This document shows, one piece after another, positions 16,782 to 26,244 of a DNA stretch of 64,000 nt. The translations under genes were made by a program, and so were the position numbers. The stretch is from Bog-756 sp963769765 (GTDB lineage Bacteria; Actinomycetota; Acidimicrobiia; Acidimicrobiales; RAAP-2). Location of the stretch: positions 62,001 through 126,000 of the forward strand of contig CAVYNA010000006.1 of the NCBI GenBank assembly GCA_963769765.1, written 5' to 3'. Position 1 is the stretch's first letter, and each line of letters opens with the position of its first letter. Under the pieces are notes generated by a model. It saw nothing but the letters and a program-made list of their open reading frames with translations. It had not been told where the DNA came from and searched no databases.

Positions 16782-18034
16782 GCGGGATCGTGCACAGCCG
16801 AGCGGTGGACGTGCTCGTGATCGGCGGCGGTCCCGCGGGGCTCACGGCGGCTGCCGCGCTTTCCGGTCACGATCGGCGTCGCGTCCTGGTTGTCGAGCGC
16901 GAGTCGTCCGCCGGCGGGATCCCCCGGCACAGTGACCACCAGGGGTTCGGCTTGCGCGACCTGCACCGTCCACTGCGCGGCCCGCCCTACGCGCGCCGGC
17001 TCGTCGGATCCGCAGTCGCAGCGGGAGCCGAGATCGCGACCGGGACGACGGTGACCGATTGGGACGGCGACCACGCAGTGTTCGCGACCTCCGCAGCCGG
17101 CCGGATGCGCATCGAGGCCCGAGCGGTCGTCCTGGCGACCGGCGCCCGCGAGCGCCCCCGCGCGGCCCGTCGCATCGCCGGGGACCGTCCGGCCGGCGTG
17201 GTGACGACCGGTCAGCTCCAGCAGCTCGTCCACCTCGGGCACCGACGGGTCGGCACCCGGGCGGTGGTGGTCGGGGCGGAGGCGGTGAGCTGGTCGGCAG
17301 TCCTCACCCTGCGCGCGGCGGGTTGCGCGACCGCGCTGATGACAACGACGTACCCGTCCCCCGAGGTCTACGCGGCACTCTCGTGGCTCGGGCGCGGCCT
17401 GCTCGGGACACCGGTCGCTTGCCGGACCCGGGTGGCCCGGGTGATCGGGCACGGGCGCGTCTCCGCGGTGGAGCTCGAGCATCTCGACACTGGCGCCCGC
17501 GAGGTGGTCAGGTGCGACACGTTGGTACTGACCGGCGACTGGATCCCCGACCACGAGCTCGTCCGGACGGGGGGCCTCGAGCTCGACCGCGCCACCCGTG
17601 GTCCGTTGGTCGACGGCGCGCTCGGGACGTCACGGCCCGGGGTCTTCGCCGCCGGCAACCTCGTCCATCCGGTCGACACCGCGGACGTCGCGGCCCTCGA
17701 CGGTCGCCACGTCGCGGGACAGGTGGTTGCCTTCCTCGATGGCGGGGCGACGACCGGTCCCGGTCTCCGGCTCATGGCGGCACCGCCGCTGACCTGGGTG
17801 ACCCCCGGGGTCGTCCGACCCGGCGGCCCGTCACCGCCGAGGGGACGGCTGCTGGCGTGGACCGACCGCTACGTCGCGATGCCCCGTGTGGTCGTGACCC
17901 AGGACCGCCGGTCGACGGGCTCCCGTCGCCTTCCCTGGCCCGCGGCGCCCGGGCGGGTGTTCCGGATCCCGTCGGGCGTGCTCGATCGGATCGATCCGGC
18001 CGGAGGCCCGGTCACGATCACGGCCCGGAGGTGA
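16778..18034 (+). CDS. NAD(P)/FAD-dependent oxidoreductase of the glycerol operon
   Basis: A 418-residue pyridine-nucleotide-disulfide-type flavoprotein. It has an N-terminal FAD motif (VDVLVIGGGPAGLTAAAAL), an ATGARERPRAARRIAGDRP stretch typical of this subgroup, and a second Rossmann region (RAVVVGAEAVSWSAVL). GVFAAGNLVHPVDTADVAALDG near residue 300 is the second FAD contact. There is no redox CxxC pair. In several phyla a gene of this type follows a BFD-containing GlpA and probably passes electrons from it. About 90 C-terminal residues are a less conserved extension. The tail overlaps the convergent monooxygenase gene by 17 bases. Confidence 0.75.
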   Translation: MSGIVHSRAVDVLVIGGGPAGLTAAAALSGHDRRRVLVVERESSAGGIPRHSDHQGFGLRDLHRPLRGPPYARRLVGSAVAAGAEIATGTTVTDWDGDHAVFATSAAGRMRIEARAVVLATGARERPRAARRIAGDRPAGVVTTGQLQQLVHLGHRRVGTRAVVVGAEAVSWSAVLTLRAAGCATALMTTTYPSPEVYAALSWLGRGLLGTPVACRTRVARVIGHGRVSAVELEHLDTGAREVVRCDTLVLTGDWIPDHELVRTGGLELDRATRGPLVDGALGTSRPGVFAAGNLVHPVDTADVAALDGRHVAGQVVAFLDGGATTGPGLRLMAAPPLTWVTPGVVRPGGPSPPRGRLLAWTDRYVAMPRVVVTQDRRSTGSRRLPWPAAPGRVFRIPSGVLDRIDPAGGPVTITARR

Positions 18035-19547
18035 TGGGCGCGGTGGCGTCCGGATGGAGGGTGGCTCGGACGGCGGGTGCTACCGATCCGGTGTGGCCTC
18101 CGAACCAGGTCGCGAGCGCATCAGGCAGCTCTGGGTCGCTGAGGTCTCCAGCCCAGGCGACGTGCCCGTCGGGTCGGATCAACACGGCCGGGGGCGCGGG
18201 GATCTCGCCGAGGAGCGGGAGTTCCAATGCGCCACCGCAACTGGCCTCGACCAACCGGACTCGATCCGACCAAGCGGACACGTCGAAGCCACCGGGTTCG
18301 CCGAAGGTGAGGAGCACGGGCCGGGCGTGGTGCAACAGGTTGAAGACACGCGTGGGACCGTCGGCGGTCGCCACGTCGAGGTCGGGCATGCGCCGCCCGA
18401 GCAGCGGGTGACCCTCTCCGAGGTCGTAGTGGATGTCGAGTCCGGAGAGCATCGCTCCGATGCGCCTGCGCGGCTCGTCCATGCCCAGCAGTTCGGTCAT
18501 GGTGTCGCGGAGGGCCTGGTGACGGTCGTCGGGCCGGCTGAGCGCGACTTGCGCCATGGTGGTGTGCAACACCCGTGCACCGACCGGATGCCGTTCGCTG
18601 TGGTAGGTGTCGAGGAGGCTCTCTGGTGATGTCCTGTCGACCACCTGAGCCAGCTTCCATCCCAGGTTCACGGCATCCTGCACGCCGACGTTGAGACCCT
18701 GACCGCCCTGCGGGGGATGCACGTGTGCGGCGTCGCCGGCGAGGAGCACGCGGCCGTGTCGGTAGGAGGCAGCCTGGCGCGTCATGTCGGTGAACCTGGA
18801 GATCCAGTTGGCGCTGCGAAGCCCGTAGTCCGTCCCGTACACGGCGACGAGTGCCTCGCGGAGTTCACCGATGTCCGGATCGCCAGTGTGTCCGAGGTCC
18901 TGCTCCGTGAGCACGACCCGAATGGGCTCCCCTTCCTCCCTCCGATTGATGGCATGGGTGCCGGCGCTGTCGTGACGGAAGCCGAACTCCGGCTGCTCGT
19001 CCATCTCGACCTCGGCGATCATCCAACTGGTCGAAGCTTCCAACCCGGGGAAGTCGATACCGGCGGTCTTGCGGATCAGGCTGCGACCTCCGTCGCACCC
19101 GACGAGATACTCCGCCCGGAGCGACGTGTCGCCGGACAGGTCGACGTCGACTCCGCGGTCGTCCTGGGCAAAGCCCACCACCTCGCAACGACGAAGGACC
19201 GGCACCCCGAGCTCACCGACCCAGTCGGCCAGGATGCGCTCGATGTGGCTCTGCCAGAGCGCGAGGACGTAGTTGTGGCGGGTGGGGAAGTCGCCGATGT
19301 CCACGGGGATCAGGGAGTAGCCGACGTTCGGATGAACCTGCCCCGCAGAGAGGAACCGCTCTGCGATGCCACGCTGATCGAGTATCTCGATCGTGCGGGA
19401 GTGAAGACCCCCGGCACGCGATCCGTCGACCGCCTGACTGGCCCGTCGTTCGACGATGACCACGTCGATTCCCGCCAACGCCAGCTCACCCGCCAGCATC
19501 AGCCCGGTCGGACCGCCTCCCGCGATCACCACCGAATGTCCGGTCAT
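18018..19547 (-). CDS. FAD-dependent aromatic-ring monooxygenase (PheA/TfdB/MhpA type)
   Basis: A 509-residue class A flavoprotein hydroxylase. It shows SVVIAGGGPTGLMLAGELALAG (FAD dinucleotide fold), an ERRASQAVDGSRAGGLHSRT region, the central YLVGCDGGRSLIRKTAGI (DG motif) and VLLAGDAAHVHPPQGGQGLN (GD motif). A C-terminal thioredoxin-like domain (RPVLLTFGEPGG ... VLIRPDGHVAWAGDL) is typical of phenol and PNP-type hydroxylases. It would hydroxylate an aromatic or polyketide substrate with NAD(P)H and O2. The ATG at 19547 is chosen because the FAD motif begins five residues later; the open frame continues 90 codons further without sequence resembling the family. Confidence 0.85.
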   Translation of the reverse strand: MTGHSVVIAGGGPTGLMLAGELALAGIDVVIVERRASQAVDGSRAGGLHSRTIEILDQRGIAERFLSAGQVHPNVGYSLIPVDIGDFPTRHNYVLALWQSHIERILADWVGELGVPVLRRCEVVGFAQDDRGVDVDLSGDTSLRAEYLVGCDGGRSLIRKTAGIDFPGLEASTSWMIAEVEMDEQPEFGFRHDSAGTHAINRREEGEPIRVVLTEQDLGHTGDPDIGELREALVAVYGTDYGLRSANWISRFTDMTRQAASYRHGRVLLAGDAAHVHPPQGGQGLNVGVQDAVNLGWKLAQVVDRTSPESLLDTYHSERHPVGARVLHTTMAQVALSRPDDRHQALRDTMTELLGMDEPRRRIGAMLSGLDIHYDLGEGHPLLGRRMPDLDVATADGPTRVFNLLHHARPVLLTFGEPGGFDVSAWSDRVRLVEASCGGALELPLLGEIPAPPAVLIRPDGHVAWAGDLSDPELPDALATWFGGHTGSVAPAVRATLHPDATAPITSGP

Positions 19548-19654
19548 CGCCGCTTCCCGGCAAAGGCTGAACGCACCCATTCCACCACTTCTGGCTCCAG
19601 ACGTTCCGGCCGTGATCGGCTCAGCGAACGAGTCATGATGAGCACGTCTCGGTC

Positions 19655-19667
19655 GCTTGCAGCAAGC
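19655..19667. promoter_or_regulatory. Palindrome GCTTG-CAG-CAAGC upstream of the monooxygenase gene
   Basis: A perfect 5+3+5 palindrome about 108 bases before the monooxygenase start, in the divergent 390-bp gap (19548-19939) between that gene and the CocE-type hydrolase. It could be an operator for a TetR- or MarR-type repressor, but no such gene is adjacent. I see no gene in the rest of this gap. Confidence 0.35.
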
Positions 19668-19939
19668 CCCCTCCCTCGCGCTATGTTGTTGATGGCGGCA
19701 GAGATTCATGCTCGACGATGCCCGGTGAGCCGATCGCTCCCTCCTCGGCAACGCCGAGTGACGAGGCGGCGGCTGCGCGACCCGGGCTCGGGACCATCGA
19801 ACGGCCGTCCTCCCCACCGCGGACTCGGAGTCGCGCCGGCAACTGCGCAGACGTTGCCGGACGCGGCAGTAGCATCACCCCGGGCCGGACCCGTCCGACG
19901 GGTCGTGGTGATCGACCAGGCGGCCCGGGGGGAGTGCCA

Positions 19940-22255
19940 GTGCGCAATGGGCGATCGGTGAGGCTCGTCATGGTGGTCGCGCTGGGCTGCGGGCTGTTGA
20001 CCTCGTGCTCGGCTGCAGGGAGCGCGACCGGCGGTGACCCCGCCCCGGCGGTGACCGCGCCGGCGACCTTCTCCGGCCACGGTTCGATCGACCAGGCGTA
20101 CGCGGTCGGTGCGGCGCCGGGTACGAAGCTCGTGCTCGCGGACGCGTCGGGGAACCGTGTCGGCGGCGGGACGGCCGACCGGCTGGGCAGCCTGGTCGTG
20201 CGCAACGTCGTCCCGGGTTCGGGCTACACCTTCCGTGCGGTCGCCGGATCGACGGTCAAGGGCACCGCTCCCTTCCGGGTGCTCTCGACCACCGACACCC
20301 CGACGGCAGCGTTCTACGCGGACCAGCACCTCCACGAGGGCCTCAACTACCTCACCATGCGCGACGGGGTACAGCTCGCTGCGACGCTCCGCCTCCCTCC
20401 CGGCAAGACCCTTGCCGACGGACCGTTCCCGACCGTGATCGAGGAGTCCGGCTACGCGATCGCCGCTCCCCACAGCCTGGTCGATGCGGTCCTCCACACC
20501 AACGGGGCGTCGACGTCGGATCCGCTCGTGCCCGACACGGCCACGGTCGTCGGCTCGCTGATCGCCCCGCTGCTCGGCTTCGCGTCGATCAGCCTCCAGA
20601 TGCGCGGCACCGGATGCTCGGGAGGTGACTTCGACCTCTTCGACCTGCCGACGACCTACGACGGGTACGACGCGGTCCAGATCGCGGCCGCTCAGCCGTG
20701 GGTGGCCAACCACAAGGTGGGCATGGTCGGAATCTCCTTCTCGGGCATCTCCCAGATGTTCGTGGCCGGGACGCGCCCCCCGGGCTCGCGGCGATCGCGC
20801 CGATGAGCCTCACCGACGACCTCTACTCGACGGGCTTTCCGGGTGGGATGTACAACAGTGGCTTCGCCGCGTCCTGGTTGGCCCAGCGCCTCTCGGATGC
20901 CGAGCCCGCGCCGCAGGGCGGCCAGACCTACGCGCGGGTCCTGATCGCCCAGGGGGACCGGCAGTGCCTCGCGAACCAGGTGCTGCACGGGCAGACCGAG
21001 AACCTCAACGCACTGCTCCAAGTGGCGTCGCACCGGATCCCCTCCCTCTACCAACAGCGTGCCCCGTCGACCTGGGCGAAGCTCGCCCAGGTGCCGGTCT
21101 TCGTCTCGGGGGCCTTCCAGGACGAGCAGACCGGGGGGCAGTGGCCGGCCATCATCGGTGACCTCTCGCACGACCCGCACGTCTGGGCCACCATCGTCAA
21201 CGGCACCCACATCGACTCGCTCGGGCCCGGCACGATGTCGAGGTGGATCGAGTTCCTCGACCTCTTCGTAGCCGACCGGCTGCCGAGCGCGTCGCCGTTG
21301 ATCGAGACGCTCGCCGCCGGTCTCTACCAGCAGCTCGCAAACGCGCCTGCCGAACCGCTCCCCGCGTTGCAGTTCACCGGCGAGCCGAGTGTCGCGGCCG
21401 CCCGAGTCGCCTTCGAGGCCCAGCCACGAGTGCGCGTCCTCCTCGACAACGGCGGCGGCAGCTTCGGTCCGGGCGCGTTGCAGCCGGTGTGGAGCCTCGA
21501 CTTCCCCTCGTGGCCACCTCCCCACGCGGTCGCGACGACCTTCGATCTCGGGAGCGGCGGCACCCTCGGCCCCACGCCGCCGGTGGCGTCGTCGGTCGCC
21601 TACCGACCCGACCCGTCGGCGCGCCCGGCCACCGATCTCCCGGTCGGCAATGTATGGACCGCACTTCCGCCTTACCAGTGGACAGCTGTCACCGGCGCGA
21701 ACGGTCTCGGGTTCGTCTCGCCGCCGCTGACCCGTGACGTGACGGTGGTCGGCCCTGCGAGCCTCAATCTCTGGGTCAAGAGCACCGCTGCCGATGCCGA
21801 CCTCCAGGTCACGGTCTCCGAGGTCCGGCCCGACGGCAAGGAGCTCTTCGTGCAGACCGGTGAGCTCCGTGCGAGCGACCGTGCGCTCGACCCGGCGGCG
21901 TCGACGGCGACCCATCCGGTGCCGACCTATGCGGGGAGCACCGCCCGCCCGCTGCCTTCCGGCCAGTTCACCGAGGTACGCATCCCGATCTTTCCGTTCG
22001 CCTATGCCTTCCGGACCGGCTCGCGCATCCGCGTCGACCATCACCGCGCCCGGCGGGGAGCGGCCCGCATGGGAGTTCGCGACCTTCCAGACGCACGGGA
22101 CCGTGACCGATACAGTCGGGCTCGGCGGAGCGACGCCGTCGGCGCTCGTGCTCTCGGTCCTGCCGGGAGTAGTCCCGCCGGACGCACAGCCGGCCTGCCC
22201 GTCATTGCGTGGCGAGCCGTGCAGGAGCTACGTGCCGGCCGCAAACGGAGGCTGA
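19940..22255 (+). CDS. CocE/NonD-family hydrolase lipoprotein, interrupted by two frameshifts
   Basis: The N-terminus is a lipoprotein signal (RNGRSVR, hydrophobic core, lipobox LTSC). The alpha/beta hydrolase follows with YLTMRDGVQLAATLRLP, MRGTGCSGGDFD and the nucleophile motif VGMVGISFSG. A cap, a VNGTHIDSLGPGT histidine region and a C-terminal jelly-roll (PASLNLWVKSTAADADLQVTVSEV) complete a CocE-like peptidase or esterase. The frame shifts twice. A base is missing in the C6 run at 20776-20781; adding one C restores RPPGLAAIAPMSL. There is one extra base at about 22038-22039; removing it restores the RVDITAPGG reading. The start is GTG 19940 with GGAG five bases upstream. The gene is either a recent pseudogene or affected by sequencing error. 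Confidence 0.8.
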
Positions 22256-22256
22256 G

Positions 22257-22970
22257 GTGGCAGACCGCGGAACGATCGCGATGGTCTTCGCGATGCCGAT
22301 GGAGCTCGCGCCCCTTCGGCGAAGGCTGTCGCTGACAAAGACCCACCTCGGAGCGCTCGAGATCCACGAGGGCAGCTTCGCGGGACGGAGGATGGTCGCG
22401 ACGGTGACAGGCATGGGCACCGCGTTCGCGAGCACCGGTGCGACCCGGCTGCTCGACGCAGTCGAGGTCGAGCGGGTCCTGGTCGTCGGCATCACCGGGG
22501 CGCTCGAGGACGAGACGCCCCTCGGCACGTTGATGTGGCCCGAGACAGTCGTCAACGGCAACACCGGTGCGGCGTTCCATCCGACGCTGCTCGGGGACGC
22601 CCCGGCCGGCGGCATCATGTGGACCACGGACAACTTCATCACCGATGCGGGGGAGCTCGCCGAACTGCGCGAGCGCGGGGTGATCTCGCTCGACATGGAG
22701 ACGGCCGCCATTGCCGCGGTGTGCGATCCTCGGGGGATCCCCTGGACGGTCTACCGGGTGCTCAGCGACCGGGCGACCGATGGGAATGACGAGCTGTTCG
22801 CCCTGGCGAACCAGGACGGGACGACCAACGCAAAGGCGGTGGCGGCCTATGTGCTCAAGCATCCCGGCCGCGTGCCGGTGATGGCGGCGATGGCCAAGGA
22901 GACCAAGCGGGCGGCCGAACGTGCCGTCGAGCTCGCGCTCGACGCGGTGGCGGGACTCGCAGACGGCTGA
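22257..22970 (+). CDS. Phosphorylase-family nucleosidase (MTA/SAH nucleosidase-like)
   Basis: A 237-residue protein of the PNP/UDP phosphorylase fold. The N-terminus IAMVFAMPMELAPLRRRL matches the MTAN-type start, VTGMGTAFASTGATRLL is the Gly-rich ribose/phosphate region, and VISLDMETAAIAAVC contains the Met-Glu pair that binds ribose. RVLSDRATDGNDELF follows, with the Asp that contacts the base. It would cleave a nucleoside such as 5'-methylthioadenosine or S-adenosylhomocysteine; specificity is not certain. The GTG start has GGAGG five bases upstream and lies directly after the hydrolase stop. A weak hairpin (ACGCA/TGCGT, 22978-22994) follows the gene. Confidence 0.75.
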   Translation: MADRGTIAMVFAMPMELAPLRRRLSLTKTHLGALEIHEGSFAGRRMVATVTGMGTAFASTGATRLLDAVEVERVLVVGITGALEDETPLGTLMWPETVVNGNTGAAFHPTLLGDAPAGGIMWTTDNFITDAGELAELRERGVISLDMETAAIAAVCDPRGIPWTVYRVLSDRATDGNDELFALANQDGTTNAKAVAAYVLKHPGRVPVMAAMAKETKRAAERAVELALDAVAGLADG

Positions 22971-23096
22971 ATTCCTGACGCACCTGTCCTGCGTGGCCTC
23001 GCTGTGCATGTGGTCGCTGTGCGCAGCTGTCGCCCGCGTCGACGAGACTCGGCCCGTGGAACCGAGGTCCGGATCTGTCAGCGCGGGGGGTTGGCG

Positions 23097-24689
23097 GTGA
23101 CCGGCGATGCGGGCCGGCGCCGGTCGTGGTGGGGGTGGGGTTGGGAAGACCAGGCCCTCTCTGATCATGAGCTCGACGGCGTCGCCGCGGTGCTCGCGGA
23201 TCGCCACCCGGCAGGTCCCCCGCCGAGGCTCGCTCCCGTCCCGGACCTCTCCGGACTCGATCTCCCGCCATCCCGCGTCGAACCGCCGGCGTCGCTCGCC
23301 GACCGGTGCACGGCCGACCCCCGGTCGCGGGCGTCACACACCTACGGCAAGTCCTTCCGCGACGTGGTGCGCGCGCTCGAGGGTGATCTCTCCGGTGCGC
23401 CCGACCTCGTCGTGCGGCCCGCCGCGGAAGACGAGCTGGTTGCACTGCTGGACTGGGCCTCGGGATCGGATCTGGCGGTCATCCCGTTCGGCGGGGGATC
23501 GTCGGTCGTCGGCGGCGTCGAGGGAGGCGCCGTCCGCGACGCGTTTGCCGGCGTCGTGAGCGTGGATCTCACCGGGCTCTCGGGCGTCGTCGAGATCGAC
23601 CGGCTGAGCCGTGCCGCCCGGATCCGTGCCGGCACCTTCGGCCCGGATCTCGAAGCGGGACTGCGTGCTGCCGGCCTCACCCTGCGGCACTTCCCCCAGT
23701 CATTCGAGCACTCGACGCTCGGCGGCTGGGTGGCCACGCGAGCCGGTGGCCACTTCGCGACCAACTACACGCACATCGACGACTTCGTGGAGTCGCTCCG
23801 GGTGGTGACGCCGGCCGGGACGCTCGAGACGCGGCGACTCCCTGCCTCGGGGGCGGGGCCCTCGCCGGACCGGCTCTTCCTCGGGTCGGAGGGTGCCCTC
23901 GGCGTGGTCACCGAGGCCTGGGTGCGACTCCAGGCCCGCCCCCGCCATCGTGCAACGGCCGCGGTGCACTTCACTACCTTCGACGCCGGGGTCGCTGCCG
24001 CGCGATCCGTGGTCCAAGCGGGGCTCTTCCCATCGAACTGCCGTCTGCTCGACCCCGGCGAGGCCGCATCCAGTGGTGCCGCCGGCGGCCACTCGATCCT
24101 CCTCGTCGGCTTCGAGTCGCCGTCGTCTCCGGTCACCGGGCTCGCGAACGCGGCTCTCGAGTGCTGTCTCGACCACGGCGGCGAGGTACCCGATGGAGTG
24201 AAGAGCTCCCATCGCGACGGTGCGGCGGGCACCTGGCGCGAGGCGTTCTTCAAGGCGCCGTACCTCCGCGACGGCGTGGCGCGGCTCGGGTGGGTGGTCG
24301 AGACCTTCGAGACGGTGGTGAGCTGGTCGGGGTTCTCAGCGCTGCACGCCGCCGTGACCGCAGCGGTCCTTGATGCGGCGGGCGCGGGTGGCGCGAGCCT
24401 GAGCTGCCGCTTCACCCATGTCTACCCTGACGGTCCCGCGCCGTACTACACGGTGATCGCGCCGAGCCGAGCGGGCCGGCAACTCGGCGACTGGCAGGCC
24501 ATCAAGGAGGCGGCGAGCGATGCCGTGCTCGCCGCGGGAGGGTCGATCACCCACCATCACGCCGTCGGTCGCGACCACCGGTCGTGGTACGACCGGCAGC
24601 GACCGGATCTGTTCGCCGAGGCGCTGGCTGCGGCCAAGTCGAGCCTGGACCCGGCCGGGGTGTTGAATCCCGGCGTCCTCGTGGGGTGA
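23097..24689 (+). CDS. FAD-binding oxidase, alkyldihydroxyacetonephosphate synthase (AGPS)-like
   Basis: A 530-residue VAO-family flavoenzyme. It begins with RRRSWWGWGWED, the hallmark start of bacterial AGPS homologues, and then has the FAD-binding PCMH domain (VIPFGGGSSVVGGVEGG, STLGGWVATRAGGHFATNY, FLGSEGALGVVTEAWVRL). The C-terminal domain keeps the His triplet SITHHHAVGRDHRSWYD and ends FAEALAAAKSSLDPAGVLNPG. AGPS exchanges the acyl chain of acyl-DHAP for a fatty alcohol in ether-lipid synthesis, but many actinobacterial homologues have no proven substrate. The GTG start at 23097 lies just after a G-run. The nearby glycerol operon makes a DHAP link tempting but unproven. Confidence 0.75.
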   Translation: MTGDAGRRRSWWGWGWEDQALSDHELDGVAAVLADRHPAGPPPRLAPVPDLSGLDLPPSRVEPPASLADRCTADPRSRASHTYGKSFRDVVRALEGDLSGAPDLVVRPAAEDELVALLDWASGSDLAVIPFGGGSSVVGGVEGGAVRDAFAGVVSVDLTGLSGVVEIDRLSRAARIRAGTFGPDLEAGLRAAGLTLRHFPQSFEHSTLGGWVATRAGGHFATNYTHIDDFVESLRVVTPAGTLETRRLPASGAGPSPDRLFLGSEGALGVVTEAWVRLQARPRHRATAAVHFTTFDAGVAAARSVVQAGLFPSNCRLLDPGEAASSGAAGGHSILLVGFESPSSPVTGLANAALECCLDHGGEVPDGVKSSHRDGAAGTWREAFFKAPYLRDGVARLGWVVETFETVVSWSGFSALHAAVTAAVLDAAGAGGASLSCRFTHVYPDGPAPYYTVIAPSRAGRQLGDWQAIKEAASDAVLAAGGSITHHHAVGRDHRSWYDRQRPDLFAEALAAAKSSLDPAGVLNPGVLVG

Positions 24690-24704
24690 GGGGTCGGAGA
24701 GCCG

Positions 24705-25226
24705 TCACCGTCCGGTCGAGCCGTCGATCAGCTCCCGGGTGATGTCCATGTGGCCGACGTGACGGGCCGTCTCCTCGAGCAGGTGGGTGACGACCCACCG
24801 CAGCGTCGTCGCGCGGAACGACGCGGCCGACGGGAGGTCGAAGCTCGAGGCCCGGTCGAGCACCGCATCAGAAGCCGTCGTCTCGGTGCGGTAGAAGGAG
24901 ACGACGTCGTCGACCGACCAGCCGTCGGGGAGGTCGAACATGTGCGAGCGCCACGCCATGTCCATCTCCTCGCCGGCAAAGATCGCGCGCACCCAGAGGC
25001 GTTCGGCATAGCCGAGATGGACGACGATCTGGCCGAGTGAGTTCGCGGAGGGTGCGGGTCTCCACCGGAGCTGCTGGTCGCCCAGACCTTCGATCTTGCA
25101 GATCGCGCTCTCACGGAGGTGGGTGAGCCAGGCACGGTCCATCGCCATCTCGTCCGCTGCCTCGGTCTCGTCCGGCCGTTGCACATGGAGCTCCGGGCGC
25201 TCGCCGTGTGCTGTCGCTGCCGGCAC
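24705..25226 (-). CDS. DinB-family protein (DUF664)
   Basis: A protein of about 173 residues from the DinB/YfiT four-helix superfamily, DUF664 branch. It has the typical opening RPELHVQRPDETEAADEMAM and the metal-site histidines in GQIVVHLGYAERLW and LEETARHVGHMDITRELIDG. In actinomycetes such proteins are probable mycothiol-dependent transferases. The GTG at 25226 is preferred; a TTG at 25280 would overlap the upstream gene by 8 bases. It converges on the AGPS-like gene with only 15 bases between them. Confidence 0.75.
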   Translation of the reverse strand: MPAATAHGERPELHVQRPDETEAADEMAMDRAWLTHLRESAICKIEGLGDQQLRWRPAPSANSLGQIVVHLGYAERLWVRAIFAGEEMDMAWRSHMFDLPDGWSVDDVVSFYRTETTASDAVLDRASSFDLPSAASFRATTLRWVVTHLLEETARHVGHMDITRELIDGSTGR

Positions 25227-25272
25227 GGACGGGTGTGGTCCTCCGGTCGGCGTCGTCGTGATCCGGTGTCGG

Positions 25273-25725
25273 CTAGGCAACCGGAGGTGGTGGGTCCTTC
25301 ACGGGAACCACCACCTGCGCATGCCAGAGCAGCACGAACATGGGACAGGCAGGCACCCTTCCGCACACCGGTGTCCCGAGGGCGTCGAGCTGGGCCGTAC
25401 CGTAAGCCACGACCTTGAAGATCGTCCGTGACGACCCGGTCGAGGAGACGCTTCCCGAGACCCGGACGAGTGACGGGACCGACCCGGTGGGCGAGGGGGC
25501 AACCTGGGCCTCCGACCACCGCAGCGGGCCTCCGGTGAGATCGACGACGACCAGGCCACCGCGGAACGCGATGACGGTGGACCCGTCGCTCGCATTGGTG
25601 AGCACGATCGTCCGGGGTGGTGAGATGGTGGCGGCCGCTGACCCACCCGCCGCAAGTGGCACCGCGATACCTGCCAGCGCGATGCCGACGGCAACCGCGC
25701 CCAATGCGCTCCGGAACTTCCGCAT
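25273..25725 (-). CDS. Exported protein of unknown function
   Basis: A 150-residue protein with a clear signal peptide (MRKFRSALGAVAVGIALAG ... AAGGSAAA) and GGAGG seven bases before the ATG. The mature part is beta-rich and has two cysteines close together (PVCGRVPACPMF), which may form a disulfide after export. I do not recognise the family. It ends 46 bases before the likely start of the DinB gene, so the two could be co-transcribed. Confidence 0.65.
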   Translation of the reverse strand: MRKFRSALGAVAVGIALAGIAVPLAAGGSAAATISPPRTIVLTNASDGSTVIAFRGGLVVVDLTGGPLRWSEAQVAPSPTGSVPSLVRVSGSVSSTGSSRTIFKVVAYGTAQLDALGTPVCGRVPACPMFVLLWHAQVVVPVKDPPPPVA

Positions 25726-25851
25726 CGCACCACCTCCGTCGCAAAGACGCTGCCGCCACTCGGGCGGTCGTGAGCTCGTCCCCGACCGTAGGCGCTGAGG
25801 CCTCCGCGGGCAAGGAATCACATTCGGAATAGACGGAAACCGCCCCGAGAA

Positions 25852-25869
25852 CTGTCACCTTTGTGACAG
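25852..25869. promoter_or_regulatory. Palindrome CTGTCAC-CTTT-GTGACAG
   Basis: A perfect 7+4+7 palindrome 127 bases upstream of the exported protein gene (minus strand). It looks like a dimeric regulator site. The half-site GTGAC resembles but does not match the CRP/GlxR arrangement (TGTGA-N6-TCACA). The whole gap 25726-26244 otherwise shows no credible gene. Confidence 0.4.
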
Positions 25870-26244
25870 ACAGCGCTTCCCGGTAGGAGCACACTGCCGG
25901 AGACGCATCGGTGGCGGGAGCCGACCGAGAGACCAGGTGCCGGAGGTCCCCAACCCCCGCTTCCGGCCACGGTCCCTTGGCGCAAGGTCACTGCCCGGGT
26001 CGGCGGCACGCAGGATGGCGGATCAGCGTGTCAGCCGGCCCGAGCAGTGTCTCCCTCTGCTCCCTGGAGGCCTGAGACCCGCTCCACCGATCGTCCCCTG
26101 TGTCCGAGTTGTACGCTCGCAACTCGACGTGTCCCGGCCAACCTTCCCTTCTCTCGCCTGTCGACTCGCCGATGCACGTCGGATCGACACTGCCAGGCCC
26201 GCTTCGGAGCAGCGAAGGTCACGCGCGAGGCGGTAGGGGTGTGC

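Noticed and set aside
19657..19687. Sigma-70 promoter TTGCAG ... TATGTT on the plus strand
   Set aside because: The spacer is 19 bases and the TTGCAG is part of the palindrome at 19655-19667; too weak to call.
19548..19817. 90-codon N-terminal extension of the monooxygenase
   Set aside because: Low-complexity Arg/Ser/Ala sequence before a normal FAD motif; family members start just before the motif.
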